The notes: generated from the sequence alone by a model not told the origin. 64,000 bases of DNA from Oehlia diaphana (GCA_003833135.1 QZLH01000687.1:1-64000), one strand, 5' to 3'. Positions 33,780 to 47,725 are shown, counted from the first letter of the stretch. Program-made: numbers and translations.

Positions 33780-35481
33780 TTAAATTAAAAACCATATCCA
33801 ACAACCTAAATAAATTATAAATGCGATTAAAGCAATATCGCCAACTTCTTTGCCAATCATTTTCCAATATTGAGAAGTAAATATTGTCCATTTCCTTTTT
33901 TGATGATACCTATGCCATATTGGCAACATCTCACTATTCCTTCTTAATTTAAGAAATGCTTGTGAAAAAATACAAAATATTGTGGCGATAAACAATATTA
34001 TATACCAAATGTATATTCGAATTTGATTTGGTAATAAACATTGAGAATAAGCGAAAGTAGTAAAGTTTGTTTCTGTTGAATTATCATTTGAGGGGTTATA
34101 GAGACTTAAAAGTAAAAATCCCGGTCTGTTAACTCCCTATAAATTTATTAAAAACATTAATATAATCATTTTAAATAAAAGTTATTTATCATTAAATAAT
34201 TACCATTGCAAAACTGAAAGTGTTTACTGTAATTTCAGGAATTTCACCATGTAGAATTTCACAATAATCATGATCATCTCCACTTAATATTAATGATGGT
34301 TTTATATTATCTTTAATATCATTAGTTAAAGATTCGACTATTAAGTTTTGATATTGGTGACCGGCACCCTGATTAATAGAATGACCTTTTTGTCGAAGCG
34401 GTCCACAATCGGTGTTTGGAGGACGGTATAAAGGAACATGCGTCAGTAATATGCGAGGAAAAGAATTTGTTGTATCTAAAAAAAATCAAAAAGATCTGTT
34501 AATATATCAATTATAAATATAAATTTTATTGAAATCTAAAAATAATTTCACCATTATTGAGTCTCTGCATCAACTTTTTCGCGTCCTTTTTCAAATTATT
34601 GTTAGAACCACTCAAAGCTATTGTGTCTAAAGCTATAATTGAATGATTACCAAGCTTTGTCATATAGCTGAATGCTCCAAATACTTTTCGAAATCTGTAA
34701 AACGCTTCCGGAATTATATGTTCCCCAAATCCAATATCATGATTTCCCGCCAAATAAAAAGTTGGAGTTTTTATTGGTTTTTCGGGTATGAAGAGATGTC
34801 GAAATCTGTGAAGTTCTTCGTCCCATCTAACAAAAACAAAAAATATACATATATATATTTTTAGTTAAAATCGATTTATAACAAAGGATAATATTAATCA
34901 ATTCTCACTTATTATCATCCAATTCTCTTCCCCCATCCATTAAATCACCAAGAAATATTATCGCATCAGGATCAAATATATGTTGTAAATTTATCCAATT
35001 CTTTCTCATATACATATCGGGATATATTTCAGATATTTTCTGAAGAATACCTGTTCGACCATAGGAATAATCATCAATAATCTGTGGGTCTGCAATTATT
35101 GCAACATGAACAGGTTCTGTTGCTGTGGTATTCTAATAATAAATTTTAATTAAATAATTTTTTAAGAAATAGCATAAGGTATTATTAAATGGACTAATTT
35201 ATACTTACCCAACTTTCATGTTCCGGCCAAGAACATTTTTGCATTGAATACGAAAAAATAAAGACTTCTCCTATTAACAAAGCAAATGTCCATATTATTT
35301 TAAAGGTAAAAGCTGGCGATCGACTATGAATACGTCTTTGATTACGTTTAACAGGATTCAATAGTTTTTGAGTTATTTTTGATATAACATGAAATGGAAA
35401 AAGAAAAATCGCTAATATATTATTGGCGCAAGATCTAGCTATTGAAGAAGTTGACGGTTGTGTTTGGGATGACTGTTGCAT
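33780..35481 (-). CDS. Cdc1/Ted1/PGAP5-like metallophosphoesterase
   Basis: Five exons, 35481-35209, 35132-34909, 34826-34552, 34475-34204, 34136-33780, give 466 residues. Metallophosphatase motifs occur in order: ADPQIID, FLGDLMDGG, GNHDIG, LLTHVPLYRP and SGDDHDYC, which supply the di-metal ligands. The DPQ start instead of DxH is usual for the Cdc1/Ted1/PGAP5 branch. Membrane segments lie at about residues 65-85 (IIWTFALLIGEVFIF), after the catalytic domain (IYIWYIILFIATIFCIF) and at the C-terminus (GDIALIAFIIYLGCWIWFLI). This family removes ethanolamine phosphate from GPI anchors in the ER and early Golgi so that GPI proteins can be exported. The C-terminus lacks a clear KKxx signal. It is divergent from PEX11 with about 325 bp between starts. 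Confidence 0.88.
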
Positions 35482-35807
35482 AATAATAAAAATATAACGC
35501 GAGAGAAAGAAGAGAAAAAAAAAAAGCTAATCTTGCTAAAGGAAAGTAAAGTAATAAAAAAAAGAGGAAGATATTAAATTAATTAATTTACTATTTGAGA
35601 TTTTTTTACAGTAAAAGTTCTAAAGTTCCATTGTTTTTCGTTACACTAAAATCTCCGAACACAATCGAACACAATGTATTATGTACATATAGTCGGGCAT
35701 TAGATCAGAATCGGAATAGTATTTTCTTCATTAAAATCATTTTCAATTCTTTCTTTAAATTTTCCATTTATTTTCTAGAACAGTCTCTTCCATAGCGTTT
35801 TAGTATC
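35482..35807. promoter_or_regulatory. Bidirectional promoter region (phosphoesterase / PEX11)
   Basis: 326 bp separate two divergent start codons. The segment has A-runs near 35515 and a T-run near 35600. No specific factor site is recognised. The shared promoter is inferred from geometry only. Confidence 0.45.
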
Positions 35808-36721
35808 ATGTCTAACGCACTTAAACCTTCTACAAGCAATAAGTTTTCATCATTAAACCGTCCAACTCAGCGTCCAACTCATGAGATTCTTCGCAGATTA
35901 TTAGTTCATTCTGATGGCCGTGATAAATTTCTAAAAATTATTCAATATTTTGGAAAAATTATTCTTTGGACTCATATTAGCAAAAATAAATCAAAATATC
36001 CTAAACTCTATCCTCGTTTAATCGCGATGACTTCACAATTCTCCAATACTCGCAAAATAATTCGTTTAGCACATTTTCTTGAGCCATATTCTGATTTAAA
36101 TGATTATGTAACAGGAGCACGCAATCCATCTTCTATTGTTCGTCCTTATGAAAAATTTGTTTATTATTTGGGTTTTATTAATTCCATTACTAGTATATTG
36201 AACGATATCGCTGATGATTTATATTGTCTTGGTAAAGTTGGAATATTAGACAAATCTGTAGCCAAAAGAGCTGAACCTATTGCTATTAAATTATGGTTTC
36301 TAAACATTATAATGGATATTCATGAAGTTATATTTAGAATTTGGTATTTAAATGAACAAACTAAAAAATCAAAAGGAAAATTGTCAGAAAATGATATAGA
36401 AAAGTTGAAAGATAAAAAGTATTGGTTATATGTTAGTTTAGTTAAGCTTGCTATGGATTTTAGTTTTTGTGGTAAGTAAATTTTTTTTTTTTAAAAAAAA
36501 AGAGAACAAATTATTTTATTGATGAATTTATATATTATTATTATTTTTTTTTTTTTAATAAAGGATATGATCTATTTAAATGTACTTTTTCTGATGGAGT
36601 ACAAGCTGTAACGGGTTTTGTAGCGGGAATTTTGAGTAGGTATCAGTTCTCGCATCTTTGCAGTTAGCACAACTTTAATTTAACAATCGGTTTATTTTTC
36701 ATTTAATCTAGGTTTCCGTAA
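35808..36721 (+). CDS. PEX11: PEX11-family peroxisomal membrane protein
   Basis: Exon 1 is 35808-36471 and exon 2 starts at 36564. Splicing at GTATCA (36640) to an exon at 36712 gives 249 residues ending ILSRFP; read-through gives 255 residues ending at 36667. Family signs: an early SDGRDKFLKIIQYFGKI block, a basic ARLIA-like middle (YPRLIAMTSQFSNTRKIIRL), YEKFVYYLGFINSITSILNDIADDLYCL, and a late KLAMDFSFCGYDLF segment before a final hydrophobic stretch (GVQAVTGFVAGIL). Ser/Thr-rich N-terminus. PEX11 elongates and divides peroxisomes by an amphipathic helix. It faces proline dehydrogenase tail to tail. The exact C-terminus is uncertain. Confidence 0.85.
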
Positions 36722-36939
36722 ACTCTGGGTGAAAGAGGCATATATGATTTAAAAACGATTATTTATTCATTATCATTTTTATAGAAAATTTCTTAAAAAG
36801 AACAATATATTTAAATTTATTCAACAAACAAATTAATTTATTTATTTTAATAAAAACATAGACATTAATTACGAATCTGATGTATTGGTGTTATACTAGT
36901 TTGATGACTCTATACAGCACAACTCAAAGTAATTTTCTT

Positions 36940-38911
36940 TCAGGCTTGAGGAATTCTGTGAAAAATACGATTCATAATTTCTCTCCATATAATTTTGTTT
37001 TCTCCTCCTGCACCTCTAAGAATAGCAGAATTCTCTTGAACTCTTCTTATTAAATACGGTATGACTTCGTTGATCTATAAAAAGTAAAGAATAGAGTTAT
37101 TTATAAGGAAATTAACCGGGAATAAGTAAGGTAAAAATTATATTATTAACCTTTCCATAAGGTACATATTTATAAACTCCGTATCCATATTTTCCTAGAG
37201 TATAGGTGATTTGATCACGCATACCTTAAATCAAAAAACATTCATTAGTTAATTATTTGATTAAAAAAAAAGCTCTAATTTGAATGTTGCAAGAATACCT
37301 AATATTTGACCAAACAAAACTAAACCGGATTTGGATGAAATATCAAGATTATTCATCTGTTTACAAGCCATTATTACAGATTCCTTATTATGAGAAGCAA
37401 TCATAAATGCTATTGGACTGTTTGAAATGTTTAATTGTTTATTTGATCTCTTCTGAATTTGAGATAATTCATTCAATAAAAATTTCACGGCGTGATTATA
37501 AGATTCATTAGTATCCTCAAAAGTGTTATGAATTGGATCGGGATATCCTAATTTTTCAGCTCTCTCACGTTCATAAAACATATAAGCTCCACGTACTAAT
37601 TTTACCGCAAATACAAATTGTTCAAGACTCGATAAATTATAATTTTTAATTAATCTATCATTCGAATCTTTTAAATACATTTGAAAGGTATTAAAAATAA
37701 TTGGACCATTCTTATTGTCAGGTTTGTTATAACTTTTTGATAAATTTATAGCTACATGATCTATAGCAGGTTGAAAATGTACCTGTTCCGCATCTATAAT
37801 CAAACGAACGTCCTTTATTCGAGCAACTTCACAAAGTTTTTTAAGTCGACTCATCATTTTATCGTAATCTTCAAAATCTTCTTGACTCAAACAAAGATCA
37901 TTATTATTAATCAATAAGGGTCTAACATTTAAATTATCTATAGATAAAGCGTTAATAAATTCAAATTTATTGATTAAGTCATCTTTATTTTTATCAACAT
38001 CTTCAAATAATGTTTTAGCAACATTTTCCTTATCATCACCAAATAATTCACGAATAAGCTGAAAGAAATTTGATTTTTCTAATTTATCATCTTTATCTAA
38101 ATCAAACTTATCAAATGAATTGGATAAAGTATTTAAAGTTGAAGTCCAATTTTCCAAAACTGTTGGATTAGTTAAACCTGTCAATTTTAATGCAACAAAA
38201 CAATTTGGTTGTGCCGCAGCTTTTTCTATACAATCAACCATTGAATCTGTCACATTGTCGGCTTCTTTGTTTGATAAATCACGAATAGATTTTGTCTCAA
38301 GATTCTCATTAATATCTGCTTCAACTGATAAAGCGAGAATTAATTTAATACCGCGTTTATCTAATTTAGTCATGAAATTTATGCATTGTTCGACTGTTTC
38401 TCCGCTGTTAATTCATAATATAAACGGTCAGAACTGATCAATAATCTTTACATTGTATAAAAAAAAAAATTAATACTATATCATACCCACAAAAATGAGT
38501 AAAAAAAGTTTTTCTTAATATCCAGTAAGCAGGAGTTGAAAGATTTGCTTTTTCAGCAATTCTTAATAAACTCGGAGCACGATTCACTAACCATTGAGAG
38601 GAACATAATTTATAAACGATCAGTGAACGAAACAATTCTTTAATTGATTTATCTTGCACTGAAATCCTACTATCCTCGGAAATATCATCGATAAATGAAG
38701 TAAAATCAACACTATTCGAATTTGAAATGATGGGAGAAGTCTTTGTAATTAGTGTTCTTTTAGGAAAATCGTAAGATACCTTAGAATTAGTAGAATTAAA
38801 ACGCGAGGTTCCTAATATTAATCTTTGTTTAAATACAAAATTCGTATTTGTTCTTAATTTTGTTTCACTAATTCTATAAAAATTTCGAAAAAAATGGAAT
38901 TGATTGTACAT
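36940..38911 (-). CDS. Mitochondrial proline dehydrogenase with EF-hand insertion
   Basis: Four exons, 38911-38487, 38404-37299, 37224-37151, 37074-36940, give 579 residues. The N-terminus is basic and Ser/Thr-rich, a probable mitochondrial presequence. The enzyme oxidises proline to pyrroline-5-carboxylate with FAD. Visible blocks: HFCGGETVEQC, VALKLTGLTNP, LIIDAEQVHFQPAID, FAVKLVRGAYMFYERERA, GYPDPIHNTFEDTN, MIASHNKESV and GKYGYGVYKYVPYGKINEVIPYLIRR. Between the second and third blocks there are two EF-hand loops, DLDKDDKLEKSNF and DVDKNKDDLINKF, as found in many fungal and animal PRODH proteins; calcium control is possible but not proven. GVYKYVPYG is at an exon border. It is the Put1-type enzyme. 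Confidence 0.93.
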
Positions 38912-41033
38912 CGTATGAGAATTCTAATAAAAAAAGTAAAATGGTAACCTTTTATTTATATACATTTCTTGTATTACGCAATGAATTGTATGTAGGTAGT
39001 CGATAATCATTGTTGAATGTTGTGATCCTTTCCTAAATCAGTGTATAAATGAAAATGAGCCTGGGAAAATGAGCCTGGGAAAATTGTGTATGCCCATACA
39101 AAAATGAAAATGAATGGTGAACAGAAGACAATAGGATTTAGATTCTAAACTTCTAAAGTATCAACAATGACGTATAAATTTTAGTTGTTTTGTTAGGAAA
39201 AAGATTGTTTCTTGAATATTTAGCCGCTGTTATGTTATACCCAGGGGAGCAATAAGAATTGTCATTTTATTAATAACTTAAATATGTATTCTTTATTACA
39301 TTTTCAAGAAATAGAACAATGGAAAATCTTGAGTTAATATTATATTTAAAGTATGATATCATAAAATTGGTAAAATAGAACTTTTGACAATATTATTTGT
39401 AGCAAATCATGATAAGAATTAATATAATTAAATAAACAATTCTTAGGCAAAATTGTGGATCGATTTCGAAATCCAATAATACACATTTTATTTTTCTAGT
39501 AACATTAATAATAATTCACTAAATCTACATATTAATAAAAATATATACTGCAAATAATAGTGACGTATTAATAATTTTATTGTCACAAAAATATGAAAAA
39601 GAGGATAATGAGTGTCGGGGATTTGAATTTTCGGGATCGTATTATAACGGGATTCTATAGGAGTCGAGAGTATTCGTATAAAAAACAGGTTTTCTGTGGC
39701 GCATAATTTAGACTGGGAAAAGATATCCAATAAATATTAGTTTTCTCCTCAACCAGTTATCAACCCTTAAAGAGGGGTAAGAAGGGTTAGAGGAGTATAC
39801 CTATGCATTTATTGTTTCATACCTTACTTCTTTTTTCGTCCCTGCAAGTTAAAAATATATATACAAAGTATTCAAAAATAAATTATTAAACAGCTGTTTA
39901 GTATCTTATATCTTTTAGTTCTATGAAATTACAACCGTTCTTTTTTTAGAACAACTTCTCCTTAAAATGTGAATGTGATACGTACATATATTTAATATAT
40001 TTAATATTAATTAATAAATACATAAAATTAATACCCTAATTAAGTTAATCTTTTATAAAATTTTATTGTAAAATTTAAAAAGAACTAAAAATTTGCCCAT
40101 TTCATCATAGTTCTTTTGTTATAAATTTCGTTAAGATTTTTAAGGATGTGTTACGTTACGCTTGACTAATTTTCCGAAAGTTAAAATGAAACGAATTAAG
40201 AAATTGCTCCTATATGGAATATATTGGAAGAATGAGATTATAATTGGTGACTTAAGAGAAGAGTCTTGGAAGGGATGAGGCTTGTATTGAAAGGTTCCTA
40301 AGATTTCTCTAGAATTATTCCATTTAAGGCGAATAAAAATCAAAATTACGCAACTATCATCATCATGACAGAATTAAAGAAGGAAATTTCTTTGGCGTTT
40401 TGCTCTTTGATGTGGCAAGTATTGTGGCTACAAGGAAGAAAGCTAAACAAAAAAGTTATCATACAAAATTAATTAAATATAAATTAGCAATGGTTTTAAA
40501 AATATATTTGATTACCGAATGTGAATTGCGTTCATCTCCATATTTAGAATAGGATAGTATAAAAAATACTATCCATCATGAAATTGTTTCAATTACGCGT
40601 ACGAGGGTCATATTGTATTGTTTCGGTCATACATAATATATATATATATACTATTTCCTGCAGTTTGTAACGCATTAAAAGATCTTAAATTTTGTAATAT
40701 TATCTGTTTATACTTTTTTTGTTGGCTTAAGAAAGTAAAAACAAAAAAATCCTATCTATATTCGCGTCCGCAGGCAAAAAAAAAAAAATAATTTTTTTCT
40801 TCTCTTATTTCTTCATTTTTCTATACTTCTTTCATAAAAGCGGCTACATAAGAATTAGACAATTTATTTGGCAGGTCCAAATTTAATTTTTGAAGAAATA
40901 AGCAGAAGGAATTGCGGGCAATTCAATTCCTTGACGAACTACGGCTTTCGCCTTTTATGACATTCTTTTATGGATTTAATATTTATTAAAAACACGACTT
41001 ACACGAACAAATAACGATTTTTACATTAAACAA
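38912..41033. other. Long spacer, no supported gene
   Basis: About 2.1 kb between divergent genes. Open frames at 39488-39730 and 40140-40343 (both minus) contain weakly protein-like stretches such as PKIQIPDTHYPLFHIF but lack splice context and are probably eroded repeats. CCTGGGAAAATGAG is repeated twice at about 39059-39081. The last 200 bp include a TTCTTC/TTTTTTCT pyrimidine tract before the start at 41034. Confidence 0.4.
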
Positions 41034-42634
41034 ATGTTAGGACGTGTGATAATTATTGTTATTGGGGCGGGTTTTGCGGTAAATAAGTTAATATCATATT
41101 CAATTAAATTTTAAATTGTTTATCTAATAGAATCAAAATTCTTCAATTACAGAGTTATTGTGTTATTGCTGCGTTTTTAACAATTTTTGGAATAAATCGT
41201 AAGAATCATTTTTCTTCTCCCTTTCTTTCTTTTTAAAAAAGAAACCGGCGGTTTATGCTTATTTAAATTTAAATTACAGCTGCAACTTTGCATTTGACAA
41301 AATTTTTTCTAATCGGATATGCAGCAATAAATGGCGTTCTTACACCATTTGGTATATCAGGAGTTCTCGGAGGAATTAGTGTATGTAGTATATATATGTT
41401 TTTTATTCTTGAGAATACTAATTTCTAAAAAAAAAAAATGTTAAATTTAATAGCGTAAGAAAACGTTAATAAGAGCATTCACGACATTTCAATGGTGGTT
41501 GGCTACTTTCATCCTTATTGGTCTAAATGTGTTTAATATTATACTTTCCAAGAGGGGTAAAGGAGATTTTATTCGTAGATGTCAAATTAACCTCGCTAAA
41601 GGTCAACCTGAACCCGATTTTTTGGCTCGATGCACAGCAATAGCCGACGATGCTGAAAGAGCGACTTTTATCGCTACATGTTCCCAAGGTGGTATTATGG
41701 TAAGTTAATATGTTAATATCGTATTTATTACGCGTCTTTGATAAAAACTTTTCTAATATTAATGTTTATTTAAATTTATTCTGTTTAGCTCTTTCTTGGT
41801 ATAGTGTTATTAATAGTTGGTACACGCGAATACAGTAATATAAGTTTAGAAGAGGAAACTAAAAATCTTCTTGAGAAAGCTAATTTCAATGAAAACGTTG
41901 AGACGGATGGATTAAGTCGTATATCTCCTAAAACATCTGATTCCAATAATACTAATGATATTAGGAGTTTTAATAATATTGGTACTTACGTCCCAGATCC
42001 AAGATATGTAACAAATGTTAAACGTCAACCATCTAAAGCTGCTACGGTCAATATGGATTTAGCTCGTCATCCGACTAATGCAAATATAAATATTGCACAA
42101 AATTCGGGGTTAAGAAGAAATCCAACAGATCCTACCGGAAGAAATCAAACAGGTCCCAATTTTGTGGCTCCATTATATAGAAATCCAACTATTCCTGGAA
42201 ATATTCCACCAAAAGGTATAGCACGTTATCCAACTAATGCGCATGCGAATAGAGTGAATGTAACACGTCAACCAACAATTGGAAACGCTTATGCGCCAAG
42301 AAATTATGTTGGTACACCACAACAAACATATCCTATAGTTCCACCACAACGATCTCTTTCAACAAAACCGACATATCCACCACAACGATCTCTTTCAACA
42401 AACCCAAAACAATATGTGAATCCACAACCACCTTCGTATGTCACTCAAATAATTGTTTCTCCGGTTTCTCCAGTTTCTCCTCCACCACCGATATCTGAAA
42501 TAAATGAATATAATAATTATGTTAATGAATATAATGATTATGTTAATGAATATAGTGATTATGATAATTACAAGCCTAAACCTTATACACAGAAGACGAC
42601 GGCACCGCATTTAACAAGGATGGGAATGAATTAA
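41034..42634 (+). CDS. Four-pass membrane protein with Pro-rich cytosolic tail
   Basis: Five exons, 41034-41078, 41153-41198, 41280-41380, 41454-41699, 41789-42634, give 427 residues. The first half has about four hydrophobic segments: GRVIIIVIGAGFASYCVIAAF, a second around FLIGYAAINGVLTPF, WWLATFILIGLNVFNII, and LFLGIVLLIVGTREY. Between segments 3 and 4 is a loop with three cysteines (RRCQINLAKG, ARCTAIADD, ATCSQGG). The tail of about 250 residues is rich in Asn, Pro and Tyr with repeats of RxPTxxx, PPQRSLST and EYNxYVNEYxDY. The topology resembles fungal MARVEL-like or tetraspan proteins, but no family is assigned. The tail repeats could be phosphorylated or bind WW/SH3 domains; that is inference. 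Confidence 0.75.
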
Positions 42635-42936
42635 TAAAATAAATAGATTAATAATAATAGGGACAATAATTATCATATACATTTTATAAATTTTTATAGG
42701 AATTTATTCCTAAAAATAACTCTTGTACATATTTATCGTTAAATAGTAATATTTGTTTATATTATAACGGGAGGCTATTATGTCATCCTTTATAAAATTT
42801 ATTCTCTCTTACGAACAATGAAACAATTCAATTCAAACTTTTTGTTTTTACAACAAAATAATATTTTTGAATATAACTTTTTATTTTAATGATACAATAA
42901 AATATGGAAGATGAATTAGTTATATATTAACATATA
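42635..42936. terminator. Convergent 3' ends
   Basis: About 300 bp between the tetraspan gene (+) and TYW1 (-). AT-rich with AATAAAATA on the plus strand just after the tetraspan stop and ATTTTATTG near 42895 that reads CAATAAAAT on the minus strand, both plausible polyadenylation signals. Confidence 0.4.
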
Positions 42937-45900
42937 TTAACATCCACCATTTTTAACAGAATTATTATTTTTCTTTGATTTTCTATAAAATCGTTGATCT
43001 TCAGGATTAAAACCAGCTTCAGGAGAACCAAACAAGGCCCAACTAGGAGTAGGTGCGATGTAATCTAAACTAGTAAAATGTTCACCTTTTTCGAGTAGTT
43101 CAAAAAATTTATCATAATCAATCCAAGTATGCCACTTATTATTAATTTTAAATTTTGTATTTGCTATAAGTATTGAACATGAATGTGAATGTTCTGTTGC
43201 TATTTCATAAGTATCTCCTAAATTTTCGTTAAGATGTTTCACAAATGAAATTACTTCATTATGATATGGAACCTATATTTTTCAAAAAAATATATATACA
43301 GATTAAAAGTTGGAAAAAGAGAAATAATTTATTCGTTTAACTTACATTAGCCATTGTCAATTTACTGGCTCCACCGTATCCGCAATAAGTAACTCCTTTA
43401 ACTTCAATAAAATCAGGTTTACCCCGTCTTACCAATTCAACGTAATTAGCGATTTCTTCGGTGTTATAATCTTTTACCAAAGTTAATCTATACACTATTA
43501 TTATAGTAAAGAAAAAAAGATGGTGCGTTATTCATGATTTTATATGATATGACGAGTAAAATTATATTTATAAAACTACCTGTTCGTTGTCCTTTTTGGC
43601 TTAATATATCTAAACATTCCAAAAATCTTTCCCAAAAATCTTTGAATAATGGCCTATCAATTTTTTTTAAACTTTCTTTCGTGCTAGCATCTACACTAAC
43701 ATAAAGTTGTGTTACTTTATCTAATGCTCTTAGACGAGATGGATGTTGTGCGTTGCAAACCATAAACGACTTGATATATGTTTTTATCAAAGAAATAAAA
43801 TTAAACACAAAAATACATAACATAAATTTTGTACAAGAAATTATATTTATATATTTACCGAAATATGTCTATCGTGCAAAAGCTTAATAAATTCATTGAT
43901 ATGTGGATACTAATAATATATGTAATAAATAAAATATTGTAAAATATATTTTAATCATGTTAATATAAATAAGACTTACTAATATAGGCTCTCCGACTAA
44001 TGATAAAGCGCAATGGCGAACATTGAATGCTTCTTGAAATCTATCTGCTCTAATTCCTGGTATACCCTTCATTTCATTAATCATTTTATAATGGTTACTA
44101 AGACATTCTGAAAAAATCATCTCTGGTGGATCAACTTTCCAAACAAATTCTTTGCCTTTAAAAATTATTCAAAGAATTTTTAATAGTAAATTTTTTTTTT
44201 TTTGACATTTTTTTTGTTTACTTACCAACAGGATTAGTATGGTGTCTCCAACTTTTGTTTGAAAAATGTTTTAATTAATAAAGAATAAATACATAAATAA
44301 ATGAAATTTGTAAAATGAAATTTACCAGAACACGCATTTGTTTGAACAAGCCAAACTTGGTGTAGTTTCGAGGCATCTATGACTAAATCCATAAAAGAAG
44401 CGATTAAAAAGTTTCTTTCAAAATGTCCGAATTTTTATAATAAAATTGATTTTCAACCTTTGTATGCCATAAAAACAAAACTTGTAACAAGAACCTCTTC
44501 CTCTTAAAGCTGCAATAAATGTCAAAGTAATTTTAAATTATTTGTAAACTATCTAAAGGAATCCAGTTCAAATGAATTCATAAACTCATTCAATACTATA
44601 AATAACATCACAACGAAAATTTACCCGACTTAGTCCAACGACATATTTTAACTCCCTATTAAAAACGTTTGTTACCATCTTGCGCATAAAATGATTGTTA
44701 GATTGTATTGTCAACCTACCGAATGCGATCCAACAACTTTATATCCTTGTTTAGTTAGAGATTTACGAAGCATTGGAGTAACCATTTCCTTGGGCTCATT
44801 TATAGGAACCTCTTGTTCAGACAAGGTTCTTTTCGGTCTTCCATTACTATTTTTATATACAAATTCTTCTTCTTCCTTTGATTTACGTGCAGCCTGTAAT
44901 TTAGGGGCTAATGCACCTATATCCTCAACATCCACCATTTCTGTATCAGAATTATTATTATTATCCGAGTCTGAATCAGATTCACTATATGAATCATAAT
45001 TAAGATTAGATGAAGCATTATTCAATGCATATGAAGGATCAAATAACATATCGACAAGAGATTTTTTCCAAGCTTCAAAATTTTTTTCTTGATCTGAATT
45101 ACAAAATCCAAAATTTAACAAATAGGAATTTTATTAAAAAAAAATTAGGTTTGAGTATAATACCTGAGTTTTTATCGCCTTCTCCTAACGGATATAATCG
45201 TTTTGCTCCTAATTGACCCAACCATTTGTCAATATTTCTAGGTTGTATACAAAATTGATCCCCGTAGGCAGAATCACCAAGCCCGAATATTGCAAATTTC
45301 ATCTTTGATAAAGATTGTTTATCTACTCTAAAATCATATCTTGTATCCTCTAACCATTTATAAAACCAATCAAGAGGACCTTCAACGTTATAAGTAGATA
45401 TGAGAAATATACATATTGCCGATTCAGATAAAAAATCTTCCGTCTCATATTCAATAATATCCATTATAGAACATTCACAGTTGGAATGTTTTGTAAATGA
45501 CTGATATAGTTGTTGAGCAAAATATTTTGCTGTTCTAGTTTGTGTAGCATAGAATATTTTAACTGATATTTTCGTCGACTTATTTGCTGTTATAATATTA
45601 GAGGTTGCTTCTGAAAGTTGATTCTTACAACAGTCACTCACACCGCCGTTCCCACAACAAGCTGATTTTTCACCTGAATCATTAGTACAAGTTTGATTTG
45701 AAGTCTTTTTAGTTGAACGAGTGAACCTTTTACGAAGGCCCTTCCCGGTTGGTTTTTCTTTATTAACAGCCGATAACTCTTGGATCTTTTTGTTATCTTC
45801 TATAATTTGCTTTTTCTTTTTTTTGCTATTAAGTAAAGTCACATAGAACACCACAATACCACCTACCGCAAGGCAACTCCAAAATAAAGCTTGGTAACTT

Positions 45901-45956
45901 AAACACAAGTTCTCAAAATATCTGAGCAACATATCGAAGGTGGCGATAGATCCCAA
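42937..45956 (-). CDS. TYW1: tRNA wybutosine-synthesizing protein 1 (TYW1), flavodoxin plus radical SAM
   Basis: Eleven exons from 45956-45164 to 43272-42937, in phase, give 744 residues. TYW1 makes the tricyclic ring of wybutosine at position 37 of tRNA-Phe from N1-methylguanosine and pyruvate. The N-terminus has one membrane anchor (ALFWSCLAVGGIVVFYVTLL), then a CC-rich stretch (CCGNGGVSDCC), a flavodoxin domain (KIFYATQTRTAKYFA, FLISTYNVEGPLDWF, FAIFGLGDSAYG) and an acidic linker. The radical SAM part carries the CxxxCxxC cluster (CSNKCVFCWRHHTNP), then SLVGEPILYPHI, VSVDAS, RTVYRLTLVK, DFIEVKGVTYCG, EHSHSC and the C-terminal WALFGSPEAGF. All expected blocks are present, so the gene looks intact. 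One exon is only 26 nt. Confidence 0.93.
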
Positions 45957-47562
45957 ATCAAAAAATTTTTGGGAAAAAAAGTGATAGATCAGCTAAATAA
46001 TTACACGTGATTTTTGTCCCGTAGCCTAATTTAGTAATTTGTGCGTAAGATATTATTTACATATAGCATAATTGTTTAATGACCTAGACTTTTAATAATT
46101 TCCAGGATCTTTCCTTATCCCGAATGTTTGCTGATGGTATTATAACTGCTTACGTGCATGTTTCCATTTATTCTAACAGAGTTTGTCGAGTATTTTCCTT
46201 GCGGTAAAATAACTTTCGATTTTAACAATAGATAATAATGTATTAATAGTAGGTGGTGTAAAATTTTAGTCGCAACATGTCATCATTTATTTTTAGGGGG
46301 TTCAAGAAATGTTAGTTGTGATGCCAAACTTGACAGTATTTATAAAAAGAATTTACAGTATCATTCTAGGACTAATTAATCAAAACTATATCATATTGCA
46401 GATTTTTCATGTCGAACAATAGACGTAAAATTTTTCAGATATCACAGAATTTCATACTAAGTCTTAAAATTCTTTCAGCGGGATGAAATTAATCAGTTTC
46501 TGTTCAAAATACACATATGCTTAAATACTTGGAGATTAAAGTTACGGCCAAAAATTTTAGATAGCAAATAAATCCTGTTGTTTTAATGTTATTTTGATGT
46601 AGAATTAGATATTTTCGCGTTATTTTGCAGTTGTCTATCACATTTAATGCCAATATTAATAAATAATCTTGAATTTTCGACCGTGGAAATATTTTATTTG
46701 CCAGGAGCAAGAAAGGAAAGATAATGCAATCAATTCAAATATTTATAAGGTTAATATTAAATTATAAAATTATCAATACAGCTGATAATTATATCAGCCT
46801 GATATAGTTTGATTAATTGGTCCGTGTATCATTCCATGTTATAGAACCATTAGTAGTAAATTAAAGAGAATTTTTTACTACTTTGGTGGGATCTTATTAC
46901 TTTGTAGATAATAACATTTAAGATCATTGGCATCAACATTGGCACTTTCAGTGTCGTCCAGTTTGGCGGAAACTTGGAAAAGCATTTCAATATTAACCTT
47001 ATCACTACTTTATCTACCGTAACATCAACTGCTATTGTGGTATAGCAGGTACTAAAACATTTGTTGAATATAGAAGCTAATATAGTTCCTTCACATGTTG
47101 TCTCATCGTTTCAAAATTGTGTAACCTTATTATCATACTAAATCTGAGAAAGGTATACAGTATTTGATACTAAATGATACACCATGAAAAAGAAGCGTTA
47201 GCTTCTGACGATAAAAAGAGGGTAAGAAGCGTGTATTAGAGGGTAGAAGGCAGTAGTAGTGTTAGCCTGTTAGGACGAAGAAAGGTAACAACAAAAACAA
47301 AAAAAAAGAATATTAGAGAGTTTATTATTTAGACTAGATGATTAGTTATAACGTAAATACTTTCTTGTTATTTGTTTTGGCTAAGTATTCTCGTTTTTGT
47401 ATTTTATCAATTTTTTTTGATATTATAATAAAGAAAGAATGCGTTACTAGTTAAAAAAACACCATTGTCTCGGAAAGAATTTGATTTTAATTTGATCACA
47501 TGCATCTGTCGACTTTCATATGGGAAGTTGAGTCTAAATGAATATGTTTAGAACTAAATTAT
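45957..47562. other. Spacer upstream of TYW1, no gene seen
   Basis: AT-rich, with no domain in any frame. The TYW1 promoter must lie in the first part. Confidence 0.4.
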
Positions 47563-47725
47563 TACAGTGACACCTCTCTAAGTGCACGACCATAGTAAAA
47601 AAAATAGTAGAGTGTGCACTTAGAGAAAGTGTGCATTTATAGAGAGTAAAATATTTAAGAGCTCTTATAAGTTGGGACCATAGTGCATGCACTTATAGAG
47701 GGTGCACTTATAGAGACCATTGTTA
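47563..47725. mobile_element. Short pogo-like MITE
   Basis: Left end TACAGTGACACCTCTCTAAGTGCAC. The right end, read backwards, is TAACAATGGTCTCTATAAGTGCACC. The interior repeats GTGCACTTAGAGA/GTGCACTTATAGAG in both orientations. About 160 bp; no coding capacity. The end form is close to the TACAGT elements at 6385 and 17493. Confidence 0.55.

Noticed and set aside
46504..46710. 68-codon minus-strand frame upstream of TYW1
   Set aside because: No family resemblance or splice context.
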